A stretch of DNA of 64,000 bases from Ahrensia sp. (lineage in GTDB: Bacteria; Pseudomonadota; Alphaproteobacteria; Rhizobiales; Rhizobiaceae). The notes under the pieces were generated by a model. It searched no databases, was not told where the DNA came from, and saw only the letters and a program-made list of their open reading frames with translations. Position 1 is the stretch's first letter; every line of letters begins with the position of its first letter. The position numbers were made by a program, and so were the translations under genes. This document shows, piece by piece, positions 20,611 to 30,064 of the stretch. Location of the stretch: assembly GCA_028817895.1 (NCBI GenBank), contig JAPPOQ010000033.1, positions 1 through 64,000 on the forward strand, given 5' to 3'.

Positions 20611-23568
20611 TTAAGCCGATAACCGCAGGTCTTGTTGCATGGCCTTCAGTGCGAGATCGGCATTCATAGGCTCACCAAAAAGAAAGCCCTGGGCGAACTC
20701 GCATCCCAGTTGATGCAGTTCAAACGCATCGTTCTCGTCTTCGGCGCCTTCGGCGACGACCGCCATGCCCAGATCATGCGCCATGCCGACGATTGAGCGC
20801 AGAATGATCGGCCTGCCTCGACCGTGATCGCTCGACACAAAGATGCGGTCGATCTTGATTGTGTCGAACGGAAATCTCATCAATTGCGACAAAGATGAAT
20901 AGCCTGTGCCGAAATCATCGAGCGACAATCCAGCTCCAAGCGCTTTGATACGCCGCAGAACGGTCGAGGACTGTTCGGGATTTTCCATCACAAGAGACTC
21001 GGTGAGTTCCAGCTTCAATGTGTTGGGCAACAGGTCCACCTCATCCAGAACACCTTTCACATCGGTGATCAGGTCGTGTCGCAAAAGCTGTCGGCTGGAA
21101 ATGTTGACGCTTACAAAGACGGGTGTTCCGTCAAGCGACTTTTGCCAATGCGAAAGGTCCTGGGCCGCCCTGCGCAGAGCGAACAGGCCAAGTGGTACAA
21201 TCAGACCATTCTTCTCAGCGAGTGGGATGAAATCTGCGGGCATGATCAGGCCGCGCCGCGGGTGTCTCCACCGCAACAGGGCTTCGAAACCCGCCACCGT
21301 CTTGTGTTCCAGATTAATGATAGGTTGGTAGTGCACCTCGATTTCATCGCGGTCGAGCGCGCGCTGCAACTCTGATTCAACCTGAATGGCCGGCGTTTGC
21401 TGCGAGCGGAAGGTGGGTCGAAATGGCTCGATCCGGTCCCCACCGACGCGCTGGGCCTGGAACATGGCGAGTTCGGCATCGCGAACCATGTCTTCGGCGC
21501 TGGTCTGCTCGGCTGACCAACTCACCAAACCGATAGAGGCGGTTACGAATATTTCCTTGTCAGCATAGCTGATCGGTTTTTTGACGGTTTGGCGAATGGC
21601 GTCGGCGAAAATGGCAATCCGGTCAGGGTCGCTCTGCGAGTTGAGCAAGAGCGCAAATTGGTCGCCGGAAAGCCGCGCCAGAGAGTCCTGCGGTTTCAGC
21701 AGGCGCCCTAAACGACGCGCCATCGTCAGGAGCACGGAATCGCCAACCGAAAGGCTGATGCCCTCATTGATCTGCGAAAAACGGTCGAGATCGATGAAGA
21801 ACAGCGATGGCCGCAGCTTTCCATTTGCCCGCCCATGCGCGATGGCCGTCTCCAGCCGATCCATGAACAATTCGCGGTTGGGCAGGCCGGTGAGATTGTC
21901 GTGCACAGCATCGTGCAGCAGCCTCTGGCTGGCCACGCGTTGCTCGGTCACATCCGACAGTGTGCCAACACAACGCAGCACCTCGCCATCATTGCCGATG
22001 ACGGGCCGTGCCCGCAGGTTCATCCAGTGATAGTGGCCGCTCGCGGATCGGAGACGGAAGTCCTGCATGATGCGGCCCCGCCGATGGTCGATCACAACAT
22101 CCAGCATGGTCTTGAATCGATCCCGGTCTTCCGGGTGCAGCAGTTCCAACCATTTTGTGGGCGACCCGTTCAGGGCGTTTTTCGGCAGACCCAAGTAATC
22201 GCTCGCCTCTGGCCCGGTGAAGATCTCGTCGCGATCGACATCCCAGTCCCAAACTGTGTCACCGCATCCGGCCAGGGCCAGCGCCTGGCGTTCGACATCG
22301 CTCACCAGACCCTGAACCAGCGTTCCGCCGGCAAAAGCGTGTTGCATAACGGTGAAGGAGATGAGCAGGACGATCAGCACCAGACCGCCGCCCAACGCAG
22401 GCTGTATGATGTCGTTGTCGAGAGCGCCATTGACCGTGCCAAAGGCGCCCATCAGCCAGGCACAAAGCAGCATCCAGGTCGGTATCAGCAGGATTGCCCG
22501 ATCAAATTTGCGCAGGCTCAAAACGATCACCAGCAGCAGGCCGAGGATCGCCGTCAGCGCAAATGAAAAACGCGCCAGACCAGCTGCGATGTCGGAATTG
22601 AACAGAGCGAGTGCCGCAAGCGAAGCGAGCGCGACCAACCATGCGATCATCAAATAGGTGTAGCGGGTGTTCCAGCGCGACAGGTGCAAATAAGCGTAAA
22701 GAAACAATACAACGCTGGCCGAAACCAGAATTTCGCTGCCTGCCCGCCACAGATTGAGCTCGCCCGGTTGCAGAGACACCATCTTGCCGATGAAACCAAA
22801 ATCAACACAGACATAGACTAGAGCCGACCACGCCAGGGCTGCAGCGGCTGGAAACATGATTGAGCCCTTCACGACGAACAGAATTGTCAGGAAGACCGCG
22901 AGCAAGCCGGCAATGCCGAGCACGATCCCCTCATACAGCGTGAAGGAGTTGATCGTGTCCTTGTAGGCGTCGGGCTCCCACAAGGTCAGCTGCGGCACAT
23001 CTTTTGACGACATTTCGGCGACAAAGGTGATGACGCTGCCGGGATCGAGAGTGATGCGAAAAACATCGGCATCGTCAACCGCCTGACGGTCCAACTGAAA
23101 GCCTTCGCTGGGCGTGATGGAGCGTATTCTGCTGCTCCCCAGATCCGGCCAGACAAAGCCAGAACCCACCAGCCTGTAATGCGGCGCCACAATAAGTCGG
23201 TCAATCTGCACATCGGAATTGTTGGCCAAGGCAAAGGCGATCCATCCACCCGGAGCTTCTGCGGTCGAGTCTGATGAGCGAACTTCGATGCGGCTAACCA
23301 CGCCATTGGCGTCCGGGGCGGTTTGGACCGAGACTCCTCGATCTGTGCCCTCGAAGGTCTCGTAAGCGTTCGACAAATCGATGGCCGCAAGGTTCTGATT
23401 AACCTCAACCGGCTCCAGAGCATGCGCTGTGCTAGCGGCAGCAAGCAGAAGCAGGACCCCAAAAAAATGCCGAACCAGACTACGCACGCACTTATCCAAC
23501 CATGGTTCTTTTGACATTGAGTCGACCGTTCGCCGCGTCGAAACTCCCAGCATCTGTTGTGTCGCCAT
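20611..23568 (-). CDS. 7TM-PAS-GGDEF-EAL cyclic-di-GMP signalling protein
   Basis: Large inner-membrane signalling protein, 985 aa from the first Met; Met18 (23517) is an equally likely start, as it begins the signal peptide ending ASTAHA at 50. Order of parts: periplasmic sensor about 51-205; seven hydrophobic helices about 210-415 (7TMR-DISM-like); PAS with PAC about 426-545; GGDEF about 550-715; EAL about 725-980. The GGDEF site reads SGDQF (634-638), lacking the acidic Glu, so cyclase activity is probably lost. The EAL site is intact: EALLRW (762-767), ELTES, DDFGTGYS (884-891), KIDR and AEGAE. It is therefore predicted to be a c-di-GMP phosphodiesterase controlled by an external ligand. 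Confidence 0.93.
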   Translation of the reverse strand: MATQQMLGVSTRRTVDSMSKEPWLDKCVRSLVRHFFGVLLLLAAASTAHALEPVEVNQNLAAIDLSNAYETFEGTDRGVSVQTAPDANGVVSRIEVRSSDSTAEAPGGWIAFALANNSDVQIDRLIVAPHYRLVGSGFVWPDLGSSRIRSITPSEGFQLDRQAVDDADVFRITLDPGSVITFVAEMSSKDVPQLTLWEPDAYKDTINSFTLYEGIVLGIAGLLAVFLTILFVVKGSIMFPAAAALAWSALVYVCVDFGFIGKMVSLQPGELNLWRAGSEILVSASVVLFLYAYLHLSRWNTRYTYLMIAWLVALASLAALALFNSDIAAGLARFSFALTAILGLLLVIVLSLRKFDRAILLIPTWMLLCAWLMGAFGTVNGALDNDIIQPALGGGLVLIVLLISFTVMQHAFAGGTLVQGLVSDVERQALALAGCGDTVWDWDVDRDEIFTGPEASDYLGLPKNALNGSPTKWLELLHPEDRDRFKTMLDVVIDHRRGRIMQDFRLRSASGHYHWMNLRARPVIGNDGEVLRCVGTLSDVTEQRVASQRLLHDAVHDNLTGLPNRELFMDRLETAIAHGRANGKLRPSLFFIDLDRFSQINEGISLSVGDSVLLTMARRLGRLLKPQDSLARLSGDQFALLLNSQSDPDRIAIFADAIRQTVKKPISYADKEIFVTASIGLVSWSAEQTSAEDMVRDAELAMFQAQRVGGDRIEPFRPTFRSQQTPAIQVESELQRALDRDEIEVHYQPIINLEHKTVAGFEALLRWRHPRRGLIMPADFIPLAEKNGLIVPLGLFALRRAAQDLSHWQKSLDGTPVFVSVNISSRQLLRHDLITDVKGVLDEVDLLPNTLKLELTESLVMENPEQSSTVLRRIKALGAGLSLDDFGTGYSSLSQLMRFPFDTIKIDRIFVSSDHGRGRPIILRSIVGMAHDLGMAVVAEGAEDENDAFELHQLGCEFAQGFLFGEPMNADLALKAMQQDLRLSA

Positions 23569-23619
23569 GCCCCCTGAGACGCAAGCTTTGGATTGGCTGC
23601 GTTCTGTGGATGACCGGCC

Positions 23620-24243
23620 TCAACCAGACGCGGGCTTGTTGCAAATTTCCGGCGGCTTGTCGCTGGCCAAACGGGCAAAAAGAAGGTGATCGCGCCAGGT
23701 GCCTGCAATCTTCAGATAGCCGCGCGCATGGCCCTCGTCGCGGAAGCCGCATCGACGCAGCAGGCGCTGGGACCGTTCATTCTCCAGCACAGTCGCAGCC
23801 TCCAAGCGATGCAAACCGTGACGCTCGAATGCTGAACCACAAACCGCGATGACCGCTTCGCGCATCAACCCCCTGCCGGCGTAGGATTCCCCCATCCAAT
23901 AACCCAATGTCGCCGTTTGAGAGACGCCGCGGCGAATGTTTGACAGCGTGATGCCGCCAACCAACACGTTGTTGGCAAGGTCAAACAGGAACCAGGGAAT
24001 TCCGCGCCCGGCGGTGATTTCAGCCTCCTGCCGCCGCATGCGCAGCCGATAGGCAGAGCGGGACAGTTCATCCTGCGCCCAGCTTGGTTCAAATGGCTTC
24101 AGGAATGCTGCGCTGCGTGCGCGAAGGGCCGACCATTCGTCAAAGTCGGCTGCTTCTGGCCTGCGCAACATCAATCTTTGGGTGAACAGTTGCTCCGGCC
24201 CCGGATGTGCACGATTGAGTTTGAGCAGACGCAATTGCATCAA
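23620..24243 (-). CDS. GNAT family N-acetyltransferase (RimJ-like)
   Basis: A 207-aa acetyltransferase. The acetyl-CoA loop is GESYAGRGLMREAV, preceded by TLGYWM and followed by LHRLEAATVLENERSQRLLRRCGF, the pattern of RimJ/RimL ribosomal-protein or small-molecule acetyltransferases. The start ATG overlaps the stop of the upstream M16 peptidase gene by 4 bp, so they are co-translated. The substrate is unknown; the M16-GNAT pairing is commonly kept in Rhizobiales. Confidence 0.9.
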   Translation of the reverse strand: MMQLRLLKLNRAHPGPEQLFTQRLMLRRPEAADFDEWSALRARSAAFLKPFEPSWAQDELSRSAYRLRMRRQEAEITAGRGIPWFLFDLANNVLVGGITLSNIRRGVSQTATLGYWMGESYAGRGLMREAVIAVCGSAFERHGLHRLEAATVLENERSQRLLRRCGFRDEGHARGYLKIAGTWRDHLLFARLASDKPPEICNKPASG

Positions 24244-25571
24244 CGCGCGCTCAGATGGGCAGCCATGTCGGCGCTCGAGGGCAGGGAGGCAACAGGACCA
24301 ATCGCCGAGACGGTTGGCTGCGCCTCACCGAACAGGCGCGCGGCAAGGTCGCTCAAACGATCGACGGTCAGGGCCTGCAGGCGGTCCATCAATTCGTCGT
24401 TGGAGATCGGACGCCCGTACAACAGAATTTGGCGGGCGATCTGGCCTGCCCGCGATGCCGGGCTTTCCATGCTCATCATCAGACCGGCGCTGATTTGGGC
24501 GCGTGCCCGGTTCAGTTCGGACTCATCGATGAAATCGCCAGCCTTGCGCAGTTCCTCCAGCATGACCGGCATGAGCTGCTCAATATCGGCCTCTTCCGTC
24601 GCGGCGTGAATGCCGAAAAGGCCGGTGTCGGAAAATCCCCAGTGAAACGCATAGATGGAATAGCAAAGGCCTCGTTTCTCCCGCACTTCCTGAAACAGCC
24701 GCGACGACATCCCGCCACCCAGAAGCGTTGCCAAAACCTGCGAAGCATAGAAGTCACGTGCGTGATAGGCGCGCCCTTCAAAACCCAGCACGATCTGCGC
24801 TTCCTGAAGCGCCTTGTTGTGTACCGCTTCGCCGCCGCTGTAGCGGCATCCGACCGGTTCCCGCGCGGGAGCGGCTCCGAAACTGGCAAAGCGCGTTTCC
24901 GCCATCCGCACAATCGCATCGTGATCAACATTGCCGGATGCCGCCAACACCATGTTTGGACCGTGATAGTGGTCGGCCAGATAGCTGCGCAAATGATCGG
25001 CTGAAAACGACGACACGGTTTCCGGCGTGCCCATGATGGGCCTGCCCAATGCCTGTCCTGAATAGGCGGCGGCCTGAAAATTGTCGAAGACCACGTCTTC
25101 GGGACTGTCCATCGCGGCGCCGATTTCCTGAAGGATAACATGTTGTTCGCGGCGCAGCTCTTCCTCTTCAAACAGAGAATTGGTGAGAATGTCCGACAGA
25201 ATGTCGATGGCCAGCGGCACATCGTCCTTCAAAACCCGGGCATAAAAGCTTGTTGTCTCGGCGCTGGTCGCCGCGTTGACGTCGCCACCCACATTTTCGA
25301 TCTGCTCGGCAATATCGCGGGCGCTGCGGCTGGCTGTACCCTTGAACGCCATATGTTCCAGAAGATGAGCGATGCCGTGCTCATGGTCCAACTCATCGCG
25401 TGACCCCGCCTTGACCCACACGCCAAGCGCCGCGCTTTCGAGATGATCCATGCGGTCCGTGACAACGGTCAGACCGTTGGGCAGCTTGCTCACCTCAACA
25501 TTGCGCGGCAACTCTCCGGCCTTGGCTAAAGGGTTGGCATCGCGGCGGGCGGCCTCGTTCTTTGTCAGCAT
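24240..25571 (-). CDS. M16 family metallopeptidase (pitrilysin/MPP-like)
   Basis: Zinc peptidase of about 443 aa resembling the beta subunit of mitochondrial processing peptidase. The inverted zinc motif HxxEH is HLLEH in GIAHLLEHMAFKGT; the distal Glu is in LRREQHVILQE. The C-terminal half contains GGGMSSRLFQEVREKRGLCYSIYAF, the conserved Arg/Tyr substrate-binding segment. ATG 25571 has GGAGGAG about 11 nt upstream and is preferred to the frame extension to 25640. It lies downstream of thrC and is coupled to the GNAT gene. Confidence 0.94.
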   Translation of the reverse strand: MLTKNEAARRDANPLAKAGELPRNVEVSKLPNGLTVVTDRMDHLESAALGVWVKAGSRDELDHEHGIAHLLEHMAFKGTASRSARDIAEQIENVGGDVNAATSAETTSFYARVLKDDVPLAIDILSDILTNSLFEEEELRREQHVILQEIGAAMDSPEDVVFDNFQAAAYSGQALGRPIMGTPETVSSFSADHLRSYLADHYHGPNMVLAASGNVDHDAIVRMAETRFASFGAAPAREPVGCRYSGGEAVHNKALQEAQIVLGFEGRAYHARDFYASQVLATLLGGGMSSRLFQEVREKRGLCYSIYAFHWGFSDTGLFGIHAATEEADIEQLMPVMLEELRKAGDFIDESELNRARAQISAGLMMSMESPASRAGQIARQILLYGRPISNDELMDRLQALTVDRLSDLAARLFGEAQPTVSAIGPVASLPSSADMAAHLSAR

Positions 25572-25666
25572 GATTGGGGGTCTCCTCCCGAGACCAGACG
25601 CATAAACAAACATTTGGGCTTGGCCCCGTCGGTGCCTCACCCTGACCTCATTCGCTCGCGCGGCGC

Positions 25667-27067
25667 CTATTCGTTCACACGGCTATGCGCTGCGATATGG
25701 TCTTCCACCGCATCGAGGGTGTTGGAAAGCACTTTGAAGCGTTCTTTGCCCTTCATCAAGTCTTTCTGCCGTTCCGGCAGCGCTGGTCTTGTGCCGCATG
25801 CGGATTCGACGGCATCGGGAAACTTGGCTGGATGCGCCGTGCCAAGAACGACCATTGGGGCGGACGAAGACCCTGACGATTGCTTGGCCGCATGAACGCC
25901 AATCGCCGTGTGCGTGTCGACCAGATAGGAGGCCTGCTTGAGCAGAGATTCAATCGTGTCGGCCACTTCATCTTCCGACACTCGGGCCGCGCGAAAATGC
26001 GACCTGACCGCATTCAATGTGTAATCGGGCAGCCTGAAACTGCCGGATTGCTTCAGCGCATTCATCAATTGGCGCACTTGCGCATCATCGCGGTTGCAGG
26101 CCTCGAAAATCAGCCGCTCAAAATTGGACGATACCTGAATGTCCATGCTGGGCGACGTGGTGGCGTGCACCCCGGCTGTTTCATAGCGACCGGTTTCCAG
26201 AGTGCGCACGAGAATGTCGTTGACATTGGTGGCGATGATCAGTTCGTCGATCGGAAGCCCCATGGCCTTGGCGACAAAGCCTGCAAATATGTCTCCAAAA
26301 TTGCCGGTTGGCACGCAAAAGGAGACCTTTCGGTCGGGTGATCCAAGGCTTGTCGCAGCGGTGAAATAATACACCACCTGCGCCATGATGCGCCCCCAAT
26401 TGATGGAATTGACACCGGACAGTCTGTAGCGATCGCGAAAGGTGTGATGGTTGAACATCGCCTTCACGAGCGACTGGCAATCATCAAAATTCCCCTCAAT
26501 CGCAAGGGCATGGACATTGGCGTCGCTGACACCCGTCATCTGCCAGCGCTGGACGTCTGACACTTTGCCATGCGGGTAGAGTATGAAAATGTCGCAGTTT
26601 TCACGGCCCTTGAAGGCTTCAATCGCCGCACCGCCCGTATCGCCGGATGTTGCCCCGACAATCGTTATTCGCTCGTTCCGTTTGGCGAGTATGTGATCCA
26701 TGAGCCGCGCCAGAAGCTGCATCGCAACGTCCTTGAAAGCCATGGTGGGCCCGTGGAACAGTTCCAGGACAAAGCGGTTGCTGTCGATCTGCACCAGCGG
26801 CGCGATAGCCGGATGACCGAAGTCGGCATAGGCTTCGTCGACGAGGCGGGACAGCACATCGGTCTCGATTTCGTCGCCGACAAAGGGTGTCAGCACAGCC
26901 TTCGCGACATCGACATAAGATTGGCCGCGAAAACCCTTGATTGTGTCAGCATCGATCTGTGGCCAGTGTTTGGGTACATAAAGCCCGCCATCGCGTGCCA
27001 AGCCCGCCAGCACGGCGTCGCAAAAGCCGAGCGCAGGTGCCTCACCTCTGGTCGAAACGTATTGCAT
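25667..27067 (-). CDS. thrC: Threonine synthase
   Basis: PLP enzyme converting O-phosphohomoserine to threonine, 466 aa. The N-terminal MQYVSTRG, the PLP-lysine segment HGPTMAFKDVAMQLLA, the phosphate-binding GATSGDTGGAAIEAF and the VPTGNFGDIFAG motif identify it. thrB is 8 kb away at 17.0 kb. It is divergent from a lipoprotein gene, with about 187 bp of shared upstream sequence. Confidence 0.97.
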   Translation of the reverse strand: MQYVSTRGEAPALGFCDAVLAGLARDGGLYVPKHWPQIDADTIKGFRGQSYVDVAKAVLTPFVGDEIETDVLSRLVDEAYADFGHPAIAPLVQIDSNRFVLELFHGPTMAFKDVAMQLLARLMDHILAKRNERITIVGATSGDTGGAAIEAFKGRENCDIFILYPHGKVSDVQRWQMTGVSDANVHALAIEGNFDDCQSLVKAMFNHHTFRDRYRLSGVNSINWGRIMAQVVYYFTAATSLGSPDRKVSFCVPTGNFGDIFAGFVAKAMGLPIDELIIATNVNDILVRTLETGRYETAGVHATTSPSMDIQVSSNFERLIFEACNRDDAQVRQLMNALKQSGSFRLPDYTLNAVRSHFRAARVSEDEVADTIESLLKQASYLVDTHTAIGVHAAKQSSGSSSAPMVVLGTAHPAKFPDAVESACGTRPALPERQKDLMKGKERFKVLSNTLDAVEDHIAAHSRVNE

Positions 27068-27254
27068 GGAATGGAAGCCTGCGGGTGCCAGATGGATGCT
27101 TGTTGGCGTGTTTAGGTCACCGCAACGTTAAAGCAAGGACAATTGCGGCCGCGAGACGCAAAACACCGTGCGAAACCCGCCCCTCCGACCTCGCAAAGGT
27201 CATGTTTGCTTGCTATAGCACTGCGCGATTGCTGTTAGGGCATGGCATGTGGCG

Positions 27255-27881
27255 ATGAATGGGCTTCTGAGAAGTACAGTTCTGATTGTAGCATCGTCCG
27301 GTTTGGCGGCCTGCCAAACTGCGGGCAACCAGGGTGGCAGCCTGCTTGATGGTGTGTTTCCGACCGCCGAGAACACGCCGACCCAGCAGGAACAACAGGT
27401 GGCGGCTGCTCCGACGGGCCAGAACCCGAACGCACGCACCAAGTTGCGCAACACCCGCAACGCCTTGTCCGACTATTGTCCTGCCGTACGCATTCGCGCC
27501 GGAACAGAAGCGTTCCGCGACTATAAGGGGCAGGACGAGAACAATGATGACAATGTCGCCTATCAGGCGACTATCAATCAGGTGGCTCGCGAATGCGCCT
27601 ATGTCGGCAACAATCTCGAAATCAAGGTCGGCGCGCGTGGCCGGGTGATCACCGGCCCCGCCGGCGGGCCGGGTACGCTCACCATGCCAATCCGGGTGGC
27701 CGTGACGCGCGGAAACGAGACCGTGTATTCCAAGCTGCATCGGCCACAGTCCACCGTACCGGAAGGTTCGGCCAATACCGAATTCTCATTCGTGGACGAA
27801 AATGTGGTGATCCCGGCCCCAACGGCGACAAATGTGCGCGTTTATGTGGGTTTTGATGAAGGCCCCTACAACACGCCTTGA
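27255..27881 (+). CDS. Conserved hypothetical lipoprotein
   Basis: About 208 aa. A short basic N-terminus and hydrophobic stretch end in SSGLAAC, a lipobox (Cys20 from ATG 27255; a GTG two codons upstream is an alternative). The mature protein has a Gln-rich linker and then one domain with TKLRNTRNALSDYCPAVRIRAGTE and ECAYVGNNLEIKVGARGRVI. Conserved proteins of this form occur across Rhizobiales, but I do not recognise a function. It is convergent with the DUF2093 gene across a short hairpin. Confidence 0.8.
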   Translation: MNGLLRSTVLIVASSGLAACQTAGNQGGSLLDGVFPTAENTPTQQEQQVAAAPTGQNPNARTKLRNTRNALSDYCPAVRIRAGTEAFRDYKGQDENNDDNVAYQATINQVARECAYVGNNLEIKVGARGRVITGPAGGPGTLTMPIRVAVTRGNETVYSKLHRPQSTVPEGSANTEFSFVDENVVIPAPTATNVRVYVGFDEGPYNTP

Positions 27882-27885
27882 CAAC

Positions 27886-27914
27886 GGGGACCGGCCTTCC
27901 GGCGAATGGTCCTC
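27886..27914 (+). terminator. Imperfect hairpin between convergent lipoprotein and DUF2093 genes
   Basis: GGGGACC (27886-27892) pairs with GGTCCTC (27908-27914), and GCC (27894-27896) with GGC (27901-27903), around a TTCC loop with a small internal loop. It starts 5 bp after the lipoprotein stop and ends at the stop of the DUF2093 gene, as expected for a shared terminator. No U-run follows on either strand. Confidence 0.4.
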
Positions 27915-28140
27915 AGCCGAACGTGCCCGCTTTCGTTTCGGCTTCCATTGACGCCTGCGCGTCGACATAGGGTTCCTGCCGCTCAAAACTCCAATATTTG
28001 AGATCGTCCAGCTGGATGGGCTTGCACGTCACGGCGCAGACAACGTGATTGCCTGGCACCAGGACGACGAAATCAGATTCGCGATATTTCAACTTGGCGG
28101 GCTGTCCCCGCATCGGGTCGAGTTGGTTGAGCATCATCAC
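27913..28140 (-). CDS. DUF2093 domain-containing protein
   Basis: A 75-aa cytoplasmic protein, nearly all of it the DUF2093 domain: AKLKYRESDFVVLVPGNHVVCAVTCKPI, then LDDLKYWSFERQEPYVDAQASMEA. The protein begins with three methionines, so the exact start is 28140, 28137 or 28134. It follows mutL by 5 bp on the same strand and is probably co-transcribed with it. Function is unknown. Confidence 0.85.
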   Translation of the reverse strand: MMMLNQLDPMRGQPAKLKYRESDFVVLVPGNHVVCAVTCKPIQLDDLKYWSFERQEPYVDAQASMEAETKAGTFG

Positions 28141-28145
28141 TTTGG

Positions 28146-29978
28146 TCAGCGGCGTCCGAACAGCCGTTCGATATCATGAAGTTTCAGTTCAACATAGGTC
28201 GGGCGGCCATGATTGCACTGTCCCGAATTGGGTGTGGCCTCCATATCACGCAGCAGCCGGTTCATTTCCGGTGCCAAAAGGCGTCGGCCCGACCGCACCG
28301 AGCCGTGGCAGGCCATCGTTGCAGCCACATGGTGAAGACGTTCCTTCACGAGATCGCTTGCGCCCCACTGAGCAAGCTCATCGGCAAGGTCGCGCAGCAA
28401 AGCCGCGCTATCGACTTCGCCGAGAAGGGCAGGCGTTTCACGCACGGCCACAGCGCCCGGCCCGAATGGTTCAATGGCAAGACCGAAGCGGGCGAACTGT
28501 TCCGCGTTGTCGAGAAGACGGTTGACGTCCTCCTCCGGCAAATCAACGACATCGGGAATGAGCAGCAATTGCCCCGCTACGCCGTTTTCAGCCAACTGCT
28601 CCTTCATGCGCTCATAGACCAGCCTTTCATGAGCAGCGTGTTGATCAACAATAACAAGCCCGTCTTCCGTTTGCGCAACGATGTAGTTTTCATGCAATTG
28701 CGCCCTCGCAGCCCCAAGCGGATGATGAATTGGCGCCTCATCCTCGACATCGATGTCGCGCATATCTGCGGAAGGTGCCGGGTCGAACGAGGCTTGCGGC
28801 TGATCGGACAATCCGCTGACAGGCTCTTGATCAATTGGGCGATGCGCAGACTGGCGCCAATCATAGCTTGCCTGCCCATTCGATGGCTGTTGATAGCCGC
28901 CGCCAAAACGGGCCTGTGCAGTGGGGCTGGTCTCATGCGGGCGGAAGGCGGCCAGAGTGTCCGTTCCGCCTTGCGATGACGAGCGGTGGCCCGCCGAAGC
29001 GATGGCCTCACGCAGGGCGCCAACGATCAGTCCGCGAACCAGTCCCGCATCACGAAAGCGGACTTCCGCCTTTGCCGGGTGCACATTCACGTCCACCAGC
29101 GCCGGATCGATGCCGACATTCAGCACCGTGATCGGATGGCGATGGCGCGAGAGCACATCAGTATAGGCGCCACGGATTGCTCCGGTAAGCTGCCGATCTC
29201 GCACATTGCGACCATTGACGAAACTGTATTGCTGCTGGGCGTTGCCGCGATTGAAGGTAGGTAGCGAGGCAAATCCGGAAAGCGTGACGCCTTCACGCTC
29301 CGCCTCGATGACGAGCGCATTATCGGCAAATTCAGCACCAAGCACCTGTCGCACGCGTTGAGATAAAGCGGCCTCGTCCTGCGTCGCTGGATAATCCAGT
29401 GTCTGGCGGTCATCACCGGACAGGGTGAAATGGACGTCCGGGTGTCCGAGCGCGGCACGTTTGAAGACATCCGTGATGGCGTTGGCCTCCGCACGGTCCG
29501 TCTTGAGGAATTTCAGCCGCGCGGGTGTAGCAAAAAACAGATCGGCCACCTCGATAATCGTACCGCCGCGCAATGCTGTTGGCTTGGTGTCACCAACTTT
29601 GCCGCCCTCAACACTCAGCGCCCAGGCTTCGCTGCTGTCAGCCTGACGGCTGCGCAGGCTCATACGTGCGACGGACCCGATAGAGGGCAGGGCCTCTCCG
29701 CGAAAGCCGAGCGTGCGAATATCGTCCAGCCCGCCACCGAGTTTCGACGTGCAATGCCGCTCAACCGACATTGCAAGATCATCGCGGCTCATGCCCACAC
29801 CATCATCCGTGACGCGGATGAGCGCCTTGCCGCCCTGCGATGTGACGACCTCGATACGGTGCGCATCGGCATCGATGGCATTGTCGAGCAACTCGCGCAG
29901 CACACTTGCAGGCCGTTCGATGACCTCACCGGCGGCAATTTGGTTGACGATGGTCTCTTCGAGACGGCGAATGGACAT
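28146..29978 (-). CDS. mutL: DNA mismatch repair protein MutL
   Basis: Mismatch repair ATPase and matchmaker, about 610 aa. The N-terminal GHKL domain has [15 protein letters not shown] and [12 protein letters not shown]; the transducer domain contains [12 protein letters not shown] variable Pro/Gln-rich linker follows, then the dimerisation domain with [12 protein letters not shown], which fits the DQHA(x)2E(x)4E endonuclease motif, plus [10 protein letters not shown] and [11 protein letters not shown]. It is thus an endonuclease-type MutL, as expected in bacteria without MutH. ATG 29978 starts MSIRRLEE; the frame is open to 30020. Confidence 0.96.
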   Translation of the reverse strand: MSIRRLEETIVNQIAAGEVIERPASVLRELLDNAIDADAHRIEVVTSQGGKALIRVTDDGVGMSRDDLAMSVERHCTSKLGGGLDDIRTLGFRGEALPSIGSVARMSLRSRQADSSEAWALSVEGGKVGDTKPTALRGGTIIEVADLFFATPARLKFLKTDRAEANAITDVFKRAALGHPDVHFTLSGDDRQTLDYPATQDEAALSQRVRQVLGAEFADNALVIEAEREGVTLSGFASLPTFNRGNAQQQYSFVNGRNVRDRQLTGAIRGAYTDVLSRHRHPITVLNVGIDPALVDVNVHPAKAEVRFRDAGLVRGLIVGALREAIASAGHRSSSQGGTDTLAAFRPHETSPTAQARFGGGYQQPSNGQASYDWRQSAHRPIDQEPVSGLSDQPQASFDPAPSADMRDIDVEDEAPIHHPLGAARAQLHENYIVAQTEDGLVIVDQHAAHERLVYERMKEQLAENGVAGQLLLIPDVVDLPEEDVNRLLDNAEQFARFGLAIEPFGPGAVAVRETPALLGEVDSAALLRDLADELAQWGASDLVKERLHHVAATMACHGSVRSGRRLLAPEMNRLLRDMEATPNSGQCNHGRPTYVELKLHDIERLFGRR

Positions 29979-30064
29979 GGTGGGCAGGCAGGAGAATCGC
30001 TCTTGATTGGGTGCGCGCATTTGGCGTCAAATCATGGCGAAAGAAAAGGAGCCTCGCAGCGTCT

